A stretch of 64,000 bases of DNA from CAVVJA01 sp963809815 (lineage in GTDB: Bacteria > Actinomycetota > Actinomycetes > Mycobacteriales > Jatrophihabitantaceae). The position numbers and the translations under genes were made by a program. The notes under the pieces were generated by a model. The model ran no database searches, was not told the DNA's origin, and saw nothing but the letters and a program-made list of their open reading frames with translations. How positions within the stretch are numbered: the first letter of the stretch is position 1; the number at the start of each line of letters is the position of its first letter. The DNA is taken from assembly GCA_963809815.1 (NCBI GenBank), contig CAWELM010000014.1, positions 248,001-312,000 of the forward strand. The letters run 5' to 3'. Positions 26,136 to 34,409 of the stretch are shown here, piece after piece.

Positions 26136-28841
26136 ATGTCCAGGATCTCAGTTTCCAAGTCGCCCGCGGCCGAGAATGTGCGACACGGTGAGCCCGGGTC
26201 CGGTGACCCGGTCCTCACGTCCACCTTGGAACCTCCACCCTTTCCGAGTAGACCGATCATCAGAGCCCGGCTACAGGATCGCCTGACCTGCGGCGTGCGG
26301 GAGAAGTCGCTTGTGCTCGTGAGCGCACCAGCCGGCGCCGGGAAAACCGTGCTGGCCGCGTCCTGGGCTGAGGCTCATGATCTTCCCTGGCCGGTCGCCT
26401 GGCTGACGGTCGATGATGCCTGCGACCGGTCCGAGGTGTTCTGGTCCTACGTCGCGGAAACGATCGTTCGGTCGGGAGTCACCCTTCGCCATGCGAGCCG
26501 ACCGCCGCTCGGCGAGGTGGTTCCGAACTCTTTCTTCATACGTCTCGCGGCCGACATCCTCGACCATCCCGTCCCGGTAGTGCTCGTCCTGGACGGGGCC
26601 GACCGATTGGCGAGTCGAGATGCCACAGTGGGTTTGGATTTCCTACTCCGTCACGCCCGTCCGCAGTTCCGGTTGGTCATGTGCGGTCGGGCCGATCCCC
26701 AGCTTCCGCTTCATAAGTACCGCGTAACCGACTCGATGGCCGAGCTCAGGCAGGACGCGCTCGCTTTCACCGTCGCCGAAGCCCAATCACTTCTGTCAAG
26801 CCTTGGGGCGAAAGTCTCCCGGGACGTTGTCGCGTCGTTGACCGAGCAGACCGAAGGCTGGGCCGCTGGACTGCGACTGGCGGCGGCATCCCTGAAGCAG
26901 GGAGCAGACCCGAAGACGCTCGTCGAATCGTTGGCTGGGGACGACGGGAGTGTTGCGGAGTACTTATTCGCCGAGGTCCTGGACGCACAACCCCCGCGGG
27001 TGCGCGATTTTCTGCTACGGACCAGCGTCACCCCGCAACTCGTGCCCGATCTGGTCGACCGACTGACCGGTCGCGCCGACGGCCGACGGACGTTAGCGAC
27101 GCTCGTTCGCGCCAATGCCTTCGTAGAGCGCCCTCCGGACTTCGGTGGCGCCTACCGCGTACACCCACTATTTCGGGAACTGCTGAAGGCCCAGCTGACC
27201 TATGAGTCACCGGAGGACGTCCCGGAGCTGCATCGTCGATGTGCGCAATGGTTTGCCGACGCCGGCCAGTATGTCCCCGCCGTCGAACACGCTGTCGCGA
27301 GTGGTGACTGGCTGTACGCGACCTCTCTCCTCATCGGCGGGTTCGCCGTCGGTTCGCTACTCGCCCACGACAGCAGCCCGTACGCGTTCCTCCTCGATTC
27401 GATGCCAGCTGATCTGCCTGGACCGCACGCCGCGGTGTTGCGGACGGCGTGGATGTTCCGCAGGGGAGAGCCTGTTCCCGCGGGGGACATCGAACACGTG
27501 ACCCGGCTCGTGCAGCAGAAGCGGGCCGCGGACGCCGTCTTGCGGCTGTCGGCCGCGGTGGTCCTGGCTGCGGTCACCGCAGTCGAAACCGAGCCGGCCC
27601 GGGCAATGCAGGTTGCCGACCACGCGCTCGAGTTGCTACGGCAGTCACCGCCGAAAGAGCAATCAACCGGTGCAGTGCTGTCAGCCGTCGTGCTGACTGC
27701 CCGGGCTACCGCCGTGATGCTGGACCAGGGTGGCGAGGACGCCGCGGGGGCGCTGAAAGCCGCCGCTGCTGCCGCTGACGCTGCGGGTTGTGGTCGCCTG
27801 AAACGACAATGCCTTGGCGAGCTCGCCGTCGTCGAAGCGCTCCGGGGACGGCTGCGGCGAGCCAGTGAGCTAGCCCAGGCCGCTGAAGGATTGGCCGACG
27901 ACTGCGGATTGCCCCGTGAGCGACGGCCAGCCGCCGCGGCCCTCGCGCTGGCCTGGGTGAGCTGTGAGGAGTTCAACCATGCCGAGGCCCGGCGTTGGGA
28001 AGCTCGGGCCCACGCGAGCGTTGCCGATTACCAAGCTCGATTTGTCCAACCGCTGCTCGCGGTGCTTCAAGCTCGAATACACAGATCACGACGCGACCTC
28101 GAGCTGGCGGAGAACGCTCTCGGACAGCTCGTTGCTAATGTCGACTCCCCGTCCTGGGTACGCGAGCTGGAGTTGCTGGAAATCGCAGCCCTTCACCTCG
28201 CGCAAGCCCACCCTGATCAGGCCATCGGGGTAATCGACGGCCTACCGGATCCGCACTCTCCGCGAGCGGAAGTAGTTCGGAGTCGCGCCACGGCTCTCGG
28301 CGCCTCGTCGCACTCCGCGCCGCGGGACGTCACCGGGGATCAAGCGGCGCCATTGGACGCGGTGGTCGAAGCCTGGATCGATCGGGCCTACGGCCATCTT
28401 GAGCGTGGCGAGGTGACGCTGGCCGTGCCGGCCGTACAGGAGGCGTTGCAGCTCGCGGAGCCGGAGCGAATGCGACGGCCGTTCATGGATTCGACGTCAC
28501 AGTTTCGAGGGTTGCTGCGCGCGAACGCCACGCTGAGCAGGTCGGCCAGCTGGCTGCGCAGTTCCTCGTCGAAGGTAGTCAACCTGCGCCCGGCGTCCGC
28601 CGGCGACGACCGATCGACGAAGGCGCCGTCGCCTAGCCTTGTCGCCACTGAGCCGCTCAGCGAGCGAGAGATCGAAGTGCTGCGCCTCATGTCCGAGCTG
28701 TTGTCGACCGAAGAGATCGGGGCAGCAATGTTCGTCTCGGTCAATACCGTGCGCACCCACGTCCGGAGCATCCTGCGGAAGCTGGCGGTCAGCCGCCGGA
28801 ACGAGGCGGTTCGCCGAGCGCGGGAGCTTGCCATCGTCTGA
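26136..28841 (+). CDS. MalT-like LuxR family ATP-dependent regulator
   Basis: 901 residues from ATG 26136, preceded by TTGGGGGG. The N-terminal STAND ATPase has IIRARLQDRL, Walker A SAPAGAGKTVLAASWA and Walker B PVVLVLDGADRL, then the MalT-type segment LTEQTEGWAAGLRLAAASLK and the winged helix HPLFRELLKAQL. A long TPR superhelix follows, and the last 65 residues are a LuxR helix-turn-helix (LSEREIEVLRLMSELLSTEE, then VNTVRTHVRSILRKLAVSRR). MalT proteins activate sugar operons in E. coli; in actinobacteria the targets vary. Two small paralogous genes directly downstream, with a repeated motif before them, are candidate targets. Confidence 0.9.
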   Translation: MSRISVSKSPAAENVRHGEPGSGDPVLTSTLEPPPFPSRPIIRARLQDRLTCGVREKSLVLVSAPAGAGKTVLAASWAEAHDLPWPVAWLTVDDACDRSEVFWSYVAETIVRSGVTLRHASRPPLGEVVPNSFFIRLAADILDHPVPVVLVLDGADRLASRDATVGLDFLLRHARPQFRLVMCGRADPQLPLHKYRVTDSMAELRQDALAFTVAEAQSLLSSLGAKVSRDVVASLTEQTEGWAAGLRLAAASLKQGADPKTLVESLAGDDGSVAEYLFAEVLDAQPPRVRDFLLRTSVTPQLVPDLVDRLTGRADGRRTLATLVRANAFVERPPDFGGAYRVHPLFRELLKAQLTYESPEDVPELHRRCAQWFADAGQYVPAVEHAVASGDWLYATSLLIGGFAVGSLLAHDSSPYAFLLDSMPADLPGPHAAVLRTAWMFRRGEPVPAGDIEHVTRLVQQKRAADAVLRLSAAVVLAAVTAVETEPARAMQVADHALELLRQSPPKEQSTGAVLSAVVLTARATAVMLDQGGEDAAGALKAAAAAADAAGCGRLKRQCLGELAVVEALRGRLRRASELAQAAEGLADDCGLPRERRPAAAALALAWVSCEEFNHAEARRWEARAHASVADYQARFVQPLLAVLQARIHRSRRDLELAENALGQLVANVDSPSWVRELELLEIAALHLAQAHPDQAIGVIDGLPDPHSPRAEVVRSRATALGASSHSAPRDVTGDQAAPLDAVVEAWIDRAYGHLERGEVTLAVPAVQEALQLAEPERMRRPFMDSTSQFRGLLRANATLSRSASWLRSSSSKVVNLRPASAGDDRSTKAPSPSLVATEPLSEREIEVLRLMSELLSTEEIGAAMFVSVNTVRTHVRSILRKLAVSRRNEAVRRARELAIV

Positions 28842-28899
28842 CGGCAGACGCCGAGCCTGGTCTCCCACTCTCGACTGGTCGATCTTGGTCGGGTGCGGA

Positions 28900-28915
28900 C
28901 GGCGGTATTCCGCCG
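28900..28915 (+). terminator. Hairpin CGGCGG-TATT-CCGCCG after the regulator gene
   Basis: Six-base perfect stem with a tetraloop, 58 bases beyond the MalT-like stop. It is stable but not followed by a T-run. Confidence 0.4.
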
Positions 28916-29049
28916 CGTCGTGCGCATTCCTGAAACCAGTGAGCCGGCTGAGGATCCCAGCACGCTGCTCCACATCATCCATGCGCAGACAGGAACTAGC
29001 TGAAAGACGCTCAGTCATCCAAAGGGGCTGAAGACATTGACGCCGGGCC

Positions 29050-29069
29050 GGTGAACACTCAGGTGAACA
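29050..29069 (+). promoter_or_regulatory. Direct repeat GGTGAACA x2, 12-base period
   Basis: GGTGAACA at 29050-29057 and again at 29062-29069, about 40 bases before the first small paralogue. Tandem half-sites roughly one helical turn apart are typical of activator sites, and a MalT-like activator is encoded just upstream. The link is inference. Confidence 0.4.
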
Positions 29070-29108
29070 GTAGGTGGATTCAGGGTTAACCGAGTTCCAG
29101 GAGGACCT

Positions 29109-29339
29109 ATGGCCGCTCAAACCTGGGAGGTTCGCGTACGAGGTCCAATCCCGTCGGACGTCTTGGCGGAACTCGGTGCCGCCGGCCTGACTGAGGAGCC
29201 GGCGCAGACCATCATACGAACCGAGCCACTGGATCAGGCCGGGCTGCATGGAGTACTCCAACGGCTACGAAATTTGGGGTTGGAGCTGCTCGAGATTCGA
29301 ACGGGACCGGACACAGAGGTCGCGTCGAAGGCGGAGTGA
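29109..29339 (+). CDS. Small protein, tandem paralogue A, unknown function
   Basis: 76 residues from ATG 29109 with CAGGAGGACC before it. The layout is a beta strand (WEVRVRGPIPSDVLAELGAA), a turn, a second strand (QTIIRTEPLDQAGL) and a helix with a final strand (HGVLQRLRNLGLELLEIRTG). The downstream gene encodes a protein of the same layout, so the two are diverged duplicates. I recall short proteins of this pattern beside LuxR-type regulators in other actinobacteria, but no function is known to me. A small ligand-sensing or protein-binding ferredoxin-like fold is possible. Confidence 0.7.
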   Translation: MAAQTWEVRVRGPIPSDVLAELGAAGLTEEPAQTIIRTEPLDQAGLHGVLQRLRNLGLELLEIRTGPDTEVASKAE

Positions 29340-29342
29340 AAG

Positions 29343-29579
29343 GTGAGCGCCTCCCCGCTAGCTACGCCGGACAACGCACGGGTGCGATACGACCTCCGAG
29401 TGCGGACCGTCTTGGGACCGGCAGCGCGCGCCTGCCTCGCGCCGGGAGGCCAGTGTTCTGCCGTCGGGCGCGGTACCGTCTTTCGATTTCACTTGGTTCG
29501 CGAATGCGACCTCAGTGAGCTGTACAGACTATTGGTCGACAAAGACATCGACGTGATCAGTATTCGAATGGCCCGTTGA
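29343..29579 (+). CDS. Small protein, tandem paralogue B, unknown function
   Basis: 78 residues from GTG 29343, three bases after the stop of paralogue A, with GAAAGG before it. It matches paralogue A in layout: first strand RVRYDLRVRTVLGPAARACL, second strand TVFRFHLVRECDLSELYRLL and last strand IDVISIRMAR. Identity is low but the order of hydrophobic, Gly and Leu positions is the same. It has two to three cysteines that paralogue A lacks. Its last 23 bases overlap the convergent hydrolase gene, so the two mRNAs are antisense at their ends. It is surely translated with paralogue A. Confidence 0.65.
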   Translation: MSASPLATPDNARVRYDLRVRTVLGPAARACLAPGGQCSAVGRGTVFRFHLVRECDLSELYRLLVDKDIDVISIRMAR

Positions 29580-30276
29580 GTGCCGTGAGGATGGCCCGTT
29601 CCAGCTCCACCGGCCGAGTGAATTGCGGCCAGTGGCCAGTGGGCAGGTCGATGTAGTCGACGGTGCGGACCTTCGCGAGCTCCTGCAGTGCGTCCTCGCC
29701 CTGGGCCAGCCACTCCCGCAGCTGGGCACTCGGAAATGCGCACGCAATAACCGTGACGGGTACCCCATAGCGACGTTCGTCGAACAGTTGCTGCGAGTCT
29801 CGAGCGACCCGCTCGGGCGTCGGTATCGCCCGCGCGCGAAACGCCGCCCGTAGTTCATCGGTCAGATCGACGAGGTCTTCCTCTTCGAAGTGCGACCAGT
29901 CCGGCAGCGGAATCCCGCCGTTCTCTGCCGGCAACCTGTCGTTGATCACGTCGCCGTCACCAACGGGCCAAGTGTCTACGTGAACGACCCGGGCGACTCG
30001 GTCGGGCCGGGCGTCGACCGCGGCGTGGGCGATGGCGCCGCCGCCGGAGTGCCCGACGAGCACGACTTCGCCGGCGACGGGGTCGACGGAATCGATGATC
30101 GCGACTACCGCGTCGACATGATCACGCAGCGAGATTCCAGAGCGATCGGCTTCTCTCGACTCCATGCCGGGCAGCGTGAGGGGCAGCGGGCGATGCCCAG
30201 CCTGTTGGAGAGCCGGAACGATTTGGTCCCACGACGAACCATCGAGCCAGAAGCCAGGGATCAGGATGATGTGCAC
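29557..30276 (-). CDS. Alpha/beta hydrolase
   Basis: 239 residues. A compact alpha/beta hydrolase: MHIILIPGFWLDGSSWDQIV carries the oxyanion strand, VVLVGHSGGGAIAHAAVDAR the nucleophile elbow with Ser, and DLPTGHWPQFTRPVEL the catalytic His near the C-terminus. Short length and the GHSGG elbow are typical of the small esterase/lactonase-like subgroup. It is divergent from the arsR-type regulator, whose operator lies about 40 bases upstream of its start, so the regulator might also act on this gene. Substrate unknown. Confidence 0.85.
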   Translation of the reverse strand: MHIILIPGFWLDGSSWDQIVPALQQAGHRPLPLTLPGMESREADRSGISLRDHVDAVVAIIDSVDPVAGEVVLVGHSGGGAIAHAAVDARPDRVARVVHVDTWPVGDGDVINDRLPAENGGIPLPDWSHFEEEDLVDLTDELRAAFRARAIPTPERVARDSQQLFDERRYGVPVTVIACAFPSAQLREWLAQGEDALQELAKVRTVDYIDLPTGHWPQFTRPVELERAILTALNGPFEY

Positions 30277-30311
30277 AGTACCGACGCTAGTGTCCGGGCC
30301 AGTATCTTCAT

Positions 30312-30331
30312 ATCTGAACAGTCATGCAGAT
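30312..30331. promoter_or_regulatory. ArsR-type operator candidate ATCTG-N10-CAGAT
   Basis: An imperfect 20-base dyad ATCTGAACAGTCATGCAGAT lies just before the arsR start. It resembles the 12-2-12 dyads with TGAA cores bound by ArsR/SmtB metal repressors. It sits in the divergent gap between arsR and the hydrolase gene. Confidence 0.5.
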
Positions 30332-30349
30332 GTCGGTGTGAGGTGGCAC

Positions 30350-30790
30350 GTGAGCAAGTCGATCGTCGACGACTACGGCGTCCGGCTGGTGGATCCCGGC
30401 AAGGTCGCGGTAGCGCGGAGCGGAATGCCCCCCGAAGCAACGATCAACGAGTGCGCTCGGGTATTCGCCTTGCTCGGCGAGCCGGGTCGGCTGCGGTTGC
30501 TGGCCAGCCTGCTCCATGCCGGCGAACTCTGCGTCGGCGACCTCGCCGCGACGACGGGTATGACGGAGTCCGCCGTAAGTCATGCCTTGCGGCTCCTGCG
30601 CGCTTATCGGGTCGTGACTGTCAGCCGCCGAGGCCGGATGGCGTACTACCGATTGGACGACGCCCATGTGCAGACGCTGCTTGCCCTCGGCCTCACCCAT
30701 ACCGCGCACACGGGTACAGTCCGCGACCTGGTGGCTCCGGCCGCCCCTGCTCGCCGCAGCTCGAACCGTGGCCGAGGGCGCCGGACATGA
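30350..30790 (+). CDS. ArsR/SmtB family metal-responsive repressor
   Basis: 146 residues from GTG 30350 after GAGGTGG. Winged-helix core: ECARVFALLGEPGRLRLLAS, HAGELCVGDLAATTGMTESA, VSHALRLLRAYRVVTVSRRG, RMAYYRLDDAHV. The ELCVGD motif carries the Cys of the alpha-3 metal site, and DDAHVQTLLALGLTHTAHT supplies the Asp/His ligands of an alpha-5 site. This suggests zinc, cobalt or nickel sensing. The gene overlaps the CDF exporter by four bases (ATGA), so it represses its own efflux operon when metal is low. Confidence 0.9.
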   Translation: MSKSIVDDYGVRLVDPGKVAVARSGMPPEATINECARVFALLGEPGRLRLLASLLHAGELCVGDLAATTGMTESAVSHALRLLRAYRVVTVSRRGRMAYYRLDDAHVQTLLALGLTHTAHTGTVRDLVAPAAPARRSSNRGRGRRT

Positions 30791-31776
30791 CCGCCACGAC
30801 CGGACATAGCCACAGCCTCGGGCACGGCGACGGGCCCGACAGCGACCACGTTCACGCTGGGCCCGACAAACGATCCCACCAGCATGGTGTCAACACCGAT
30901 GCCGACCGCCGTTACTTGATCATCGCGCTGATCTTGCTGACGACCTTCATGATTTTCGAAGTTGTCGTCGCGATCATGGCCGGCTCGCTGGCGTTGCTAT
31001 CCGACTCGGGACACATGCTCTCCGACGTCGGAGCAATCGCGGTATCCCTGTGGGCGATCAGCCTGGCGGCCCGCCCAGCAACCGGCCCCTGGACGTTCGG
31101 CTGGAAGCGCGCCGAGATCCTGTCCGCCGCCGCTAACGGCATCACCCTGCTTGTCGTCTCCGGCATCATCGCGTTCGAGGCAATCCGCCGGCTGATTCAT
31201 CCGCCGCCTGTCGACGGCGGGCCGGTCCTTGTCGTTGCGCTCATCGGCGTTGGCGTCAACATCCTCGCTGCGTGGTCGCTCACGAAGGCCAATCGGTCCA
31301 GCCTCAACATCGAAGGCGCGTTCAAGCACATCCTGACCGACCTCTACGGGTTCATCGGTACGGTGATCGCCGGCATTGTCATCATCACGACCGGTTTTGT
31401 CCGAGCCGACTCGATCGCGTCGCTCGTGGTGGTCGCGTTGATGCTGCGGGCCGCGTGGGGGCTGCTGCGTGACTCGGGCCGGGTACTACTTGAAGCCGCC
31501 CCTGAAGGCGTCGACCTCGATGACATCCGGGCCCATCTGCTGGAGGACGAGCATGTCCAGGACGTGCACGACCTGCACGTCTGGACCCTCACCTCGGACT
31601 TGCCCACCCTGTCCGCGCACGTCGTCATCGATAATTCGTGCTTCAGCGACAACCACGCACCCCAACTGCTCGACACCTTGCAGGCGTGCTTGACCGGGCA
31701 CTTCGATGTCGAACACTCCACCTTCCAGTTCGAGCCTGCGAGCCACGCCGCCCATGAGCGTGGAGCGCACCCCTGA
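30787..31776 (+). CDS. czcD: CDF family cation efflux protein (CzcD/ZitB type)
   Basis: 329 residues. A His-rich cytoplasmic N-terminus (GHSHSLGHGDGPDSDHVHAG) precedes six membrane helices. The zinc site in helix 2 is seen as LLSDSGHMLSDVGAIAVSLW (HxxxD) and in helix 5 as HILTDLYGFIGTVIAG. The C-terminal ferredoxin-like domain includes DVHDLHVWTLTSDLPTLSAH. CDF proteins exchange protons for Zn2+, Cd2+ or Co2+. Pairing with the overlapping ArsR repressor supports metal efflux, most likely zinc. Confidence 0.92.
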   Translation: MTATTGHSHSLGHGDGPDSDHVHAGPDKRSHQHGVNTDADRRYLIIALILLTTFMIFEVVVAIMAGSLALLSDSGHMLSDVGAIAVSLWAISLAARPATGPWTFGWKRAEILSAAANGITLLVVSGIIAFEAIRRLIHPPPVDGGPVLVVALIGVGVNILAAWSLTKANRSSLNIEGAFKHILTDLYGFIGTVIAGIVIITTGFVRADSIASLVVVALMLRAAWGLLRDSGRVLLEAAPEGVDLDDIRAHLLEDEHVQDVHDLHVWTLTSDLPTLSAHVVIDNSCFSDNHAPQLLDTLQACLTGHFDVEHSTFQFEPASHAAHERGAHP

Positions 31777-31851
31777 TGGCCCAACCGTCACGTCGATCGG
31801 TTGCCCACGTGGGCCGGAAAGTCCGGAGCGACGTCCCGCATACTGGGCACC

Positions 31852-32256
31852 GTGAAGGTAGTGCTCAACGTGATCTGGCTGGTGCTCGCCGGCTGGTGGC
31901 TGGCAATCGGCTATGCCATCGCCGGCATCATCTGCTTCATCCTGATCATCACGATCCCGTTCGGCATCGCGTCGTTTCGGATCGCCAACTACGCGCTCTG
32001 GCCGTTCGGGCGAACAATCATCCACAATCCCCGCGCCGGCGCACCCTCGGTGATCGGCAACATCATCTGGCTGATCGTCGCCGGGATCTGGCTGGCCATC
32101 GGAAACCTCGTCGCTGGCGTTGCCCTCTGCATCACGATCATCGGCATCCCGCTCGGTCTCGCCTGCTTCAAGCTGATTCCGGTGTCCCTGGTACCTCTGG
32201 GCAAGATCATCGTGCCGACCGAAACGGTCTACGCGTACGAGACGTACCCGGCCTGA
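31852..32256 (+). CDS. YccF domain membrane protein
   Basis: 134 residues from GTG 31852; CATACT seven bases upstream and no ribosome binding site suggest a leaderless mRNA. The protein is two head-to-tail YccF repeats. First copy: NVIWLVLAGWWLAIGYAIAG, ITIPFGIASFRIANYALWPF. Second copy: NIIWLIVAGIWLAIGNLVAG, IIGIPLGLACFKLIPVSLVP. Each copy contributes two membrane helices. YccF proteins are widespread inner-membrane proteins without known role. It ends with a short polar tail. Confidence 0.85.
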   Translation: MKVVLNVIWLVLAGWWLAIGYAIAGIICFILIITIPFGIASFRIANYALWPFGRTIIHNPRAGAPSVIGNIIWLIVAGIWLAIGNLVAGVALCITIIGIPLGLACFKLIPVSLVPLGKIIVPTETVYAYETYPA

Positions 32257-32362
32257 GCAACTCGCCTGGGTGCGGGCAGGCTCTGCCCCAACGGACACGT
32301 ATCAAACATGGTGATCAAAGCTCTTCCCATCTACCGGACGAATACGAGCATCGGGAGTTGGC

Positions 32363-33358
32363 GTGAACACGGCTGATCTGGTGTTGGAGGGTGGCGGCGT
32401 CAAGGGCGCAGGGCTCGCCGGGGCGATCGAGGCGCTGGCCAAACAGTACGAATTCAGTCGCGTGGCGGGAACTTCGGCCGGCGCCATAGTCGCGTCCTTC
32501 GTGGCCGCCGAACTCACTGACGATCTCCAGCAAATCATGACGTCGACGAACCTCGCCGACTTTCTCGATGAGGGCTTCCTTGGCCACTTCGGAAAGCTCG
32601 GTCAGGGGATCGACGTGCTGCGACGCCAAGGCATCTATCGCGGCCAAAAGCTGCACGACTGGATCGCGGACACATTGGCGCATGCGCCACACCCGGTACG
32701 GACCTGGGGCGATCTGCATATGCCGGGTACCGACGCCAGCACTCCCATCGAGCAGCGCTACAAGCTGGTCGTCGTCATCTCAGACATCTCGCGCGGCCGG
32801 ATGCTGCGGCTGCCGTGGGACTACCAGAAGCTCAACGGAGAAGATCCCGATACCCAACTCGTCGCGGACGCGGTTCGGGCCTCGGCGTCCATACCGTTCT
32901 TTTTCCAGCCGTGGCGCATGCCGGTCGACCCGACCCTGGCCGACGGCCACAAGGAGCTCGTCCTCACCGACGGCGGAATGCTCTCGAACTTCCCGGTGTC
33001 GTTGTTCGATGACGATGACCACCCCACGTTCGGAGTCAAGCTGTCAGCGCGATTGTCAGTTCAGCAACAAGGCTGGAATGCCACAAACGGCGTGCTATCG
33101 CTGGGGAAGGCGCTTATCTCGACGATGGTGTCCGCGCACGACCAGCTCTACGTCGACCTGGACTCCGTGACGTCGAGGACGGTGTTCGTGGATACATCCG
33201 GAGTGAACTCCACCGACTTCCGGATCAGCGAACAGGAGAAATCCAACCTCTACAGCAAGGGTGTTGCCGCAGCTCAGGACTTCCTCAGCACATGGGACTT
33301 CGAGGTGTGGAAGCAGAAGTACGGCTCTCCGTCCACGAAGCTCACACCGACCGGGTAG
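32363..33358 (+). CDS. Patatin-like phospholipase
   Basis: 331 residues from GTG 32363 after GGGAG. Patatin catalytic elements are complete: oxyanion loop LVLEGGGVKGAGLAGAIEAL, nucleophile elbow VAGTSAGAIVASFVAAEL (G-x-S-x-G) and catalytic Asp in LVLTDGGMLSNFPVSLF. The dyad enzyme hydrolyses phospholipid or neutral-lipid acyl esters. There is no signal peptide, so it acts in the cytoplasm or on the inner face of the membrane. The long region 170-250 with RASASIPFFFQPWRM matches other bacterial patatins. It appears monocistronic. Confidence 0.92.
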   Translation: MNTADLVLEGGGVKGAGLAGAIEALAKQYEFSRVAGTSAGAIVASFVAAELTDDLQQIMTSTNLADFLDEGFLGHFGKLGQGIDVLRRQGIYRGQKLHDWIADTLAHAPHPVRTWGDLHMPGTDASTPIEQRYKLVVVISDISRGRMLRLPWDYQKLNGEDPDTQLVADAVRASASIPFFFQPWRMPVDPTLADGHKELVLTDGGMLSNFPVSLFDDDDHPTFGVKLSARLSVQQQGWNATNGVLSLGKALISTMVSAHDQLYVDLDSVTSRTVFVDTSGVNSTDFRISEQEKSNLYSKGVAAAQDFLSTWDFEVWKQKYGSPSTKLTPTG

Positions 33359-33370
33359 CCCGAGGCGATC

Positions 33371-34018
33371 ATGAGTCTGGTGCTCGCCGGTAGTGTGGCC
33401 GTGAGCCGCGACCTGGCGGACCCCGGAAAGCCGATTCAGTGCCCGACCGTCCCGGCGAGCTCCACTCCGATAGCCAACCCGCCAACAGCCACGACGAACT
33501 TCAGTCACCTGATCGTCGCGCAAATTCCGACCGAGGCTTTGCTCGCGTATACGACGCTATTGGCCCTGTTGTCAGTGGCGAAGGACGGTTACCACCAAGC
33601 CCGGTGGGCTATCTACCTCGTGTCGCTACCAGTCTGCGGAGCGGTCGTTTTCGCGTCCTACCTGCGGCAGCGAACCTATCGGCCCCGACGCTCGCGTTCG
33701 AAGGCGCGAGTCCGAGTGCCCTGGCTATCGATCACCACCACCGTGATCGCGATGGGCGTCTACGGATTGACTGTTCCCGGCTCACCATTGCAGTACACGA
33801 TGTCCGGGACCGGATTCGCGGTCACCTCCGGATGCTTGTCCGTCGCCGGCGGGCTGGTGATGTCGATCTTCGCGCCGTTCCTCGGCCAAGGTAACCGGCT
33901 GACTGTTCCGGGAACCTCGGCCCGTCGTCGATCGGCGGGATCGGTCCGGCCGCTGCGTGGCGATCCGCGGCCGGCAGAGGCCAGCACTGGCGGCATTTCC
34001 GCCCGGGTGGTCGGCTGA
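33371..34018 (+). CDS. Putative membrane protein, unknown function
   Basis: 215 residues from ATG 33371 with GAGG seven bases upstream, 13 bases after the patatin stop. Hydrophobic segments near residues 57-75 (LLAYTTLLALLSVAK), 78-95 (AIYLVSLPVCGAVVFASYL), 115-135 (LSITTTVIAMGVYGLTV) and 145-170 (FAVTSGCLSVAGGLVMSIFA) suggest three or four helices, with a basic linker RQRTYRPRRSRSK between pairs and a basic C-terminal tail. No family recognised. The close spacing hints at co-transcription with the patatin. Confidence 0.55.
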   Translation: MSLVLAGSVAVSRDLADPGKPIQCPTVPASSTPIANPPTATTNFSHLIVAQIPTEALLAYTTLLALLSVAKDGYHQARWAIYLVSLPVCGAVVFASYLRQRTYRPRRSRSKARVRVPWLSITTTVIAMGVYGLTVPGSPLQYTMSGTGFAVTSGCLSVAGGLVMSIFAPFLGQGNRLTVPGTSARRRSAGSVRPLRGDPRPAEASTGGISARVVG

Positions 34019-34076
34019 GCAGCGAGTCGCCGACGGCCGAGTCGGCGTCGACGCGGAGACCGGGAACAATGACGCC

Positions 34077-34313
34077 ATGGACGACAACGCAATACTCGAC
34101 CAGATCCATCAGCTCGTCGCCGAGGAGAAGCGGCTGCGCCACCAAACCGGTGGGCTGACGGGTGCCGACCGTACCCGGCTGGACACTCTGGAGCGGCAGC
34201 TGGACCAGGCGTGGGACCTGCTGCGGCAGCGCCGAGCCCGCGAGGACGCTGGCGAGGATCCGGATGTCGCGCGAGAGCGTCCGCCGGACGAGGTCGAGGG
34301 CTACCTGCAGTAG
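34077..34313 (+). CDS. DUF2630 family protein
   Basis: 78 residues from ATG 34077. The DUF2630 signature is complete: DNAILDQIHQLVAEEKRLR, TRLDTLERQLDQAWDLLRQR and the ending DPDVARERPPDEVEGYLQ. This is a short charged helical-hairpin protein, common in actinobacteria and of unknown function. Composition and length are normal for the family. Confidence 0.88.
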   Translation: MDDNAILDQIHQLVAEEKRLRHQTGGLTGADRTRLDTLERQLDQAWDLLRQRRAREDAGEDPDVARERPPDEVEGYLQ

Positions 34314-34409
34314 CTCGTCGCGCGGCCGATCACCCGTTGGCGCGCCGAACCCTCGGCCTGGCCATTACCCATTACGAGCCGATCCCGCTGCTGATGATCT
34401 TCGAGATAC

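Noticed and set aside
30164..30349. Longer N-terminus for the ArsR regulator (ATG 30164)
   Set aside because: It would run through the hydrolase start and the operator; GTG 30350 has a good ribosome binding site and normal ArsR length.
33371..34018. Reading the membrane protein as a shadow frame
   Set aside because: Kept as a gene with modest confidence because of clear hydrophobic segments and a fair ribosome binding site.
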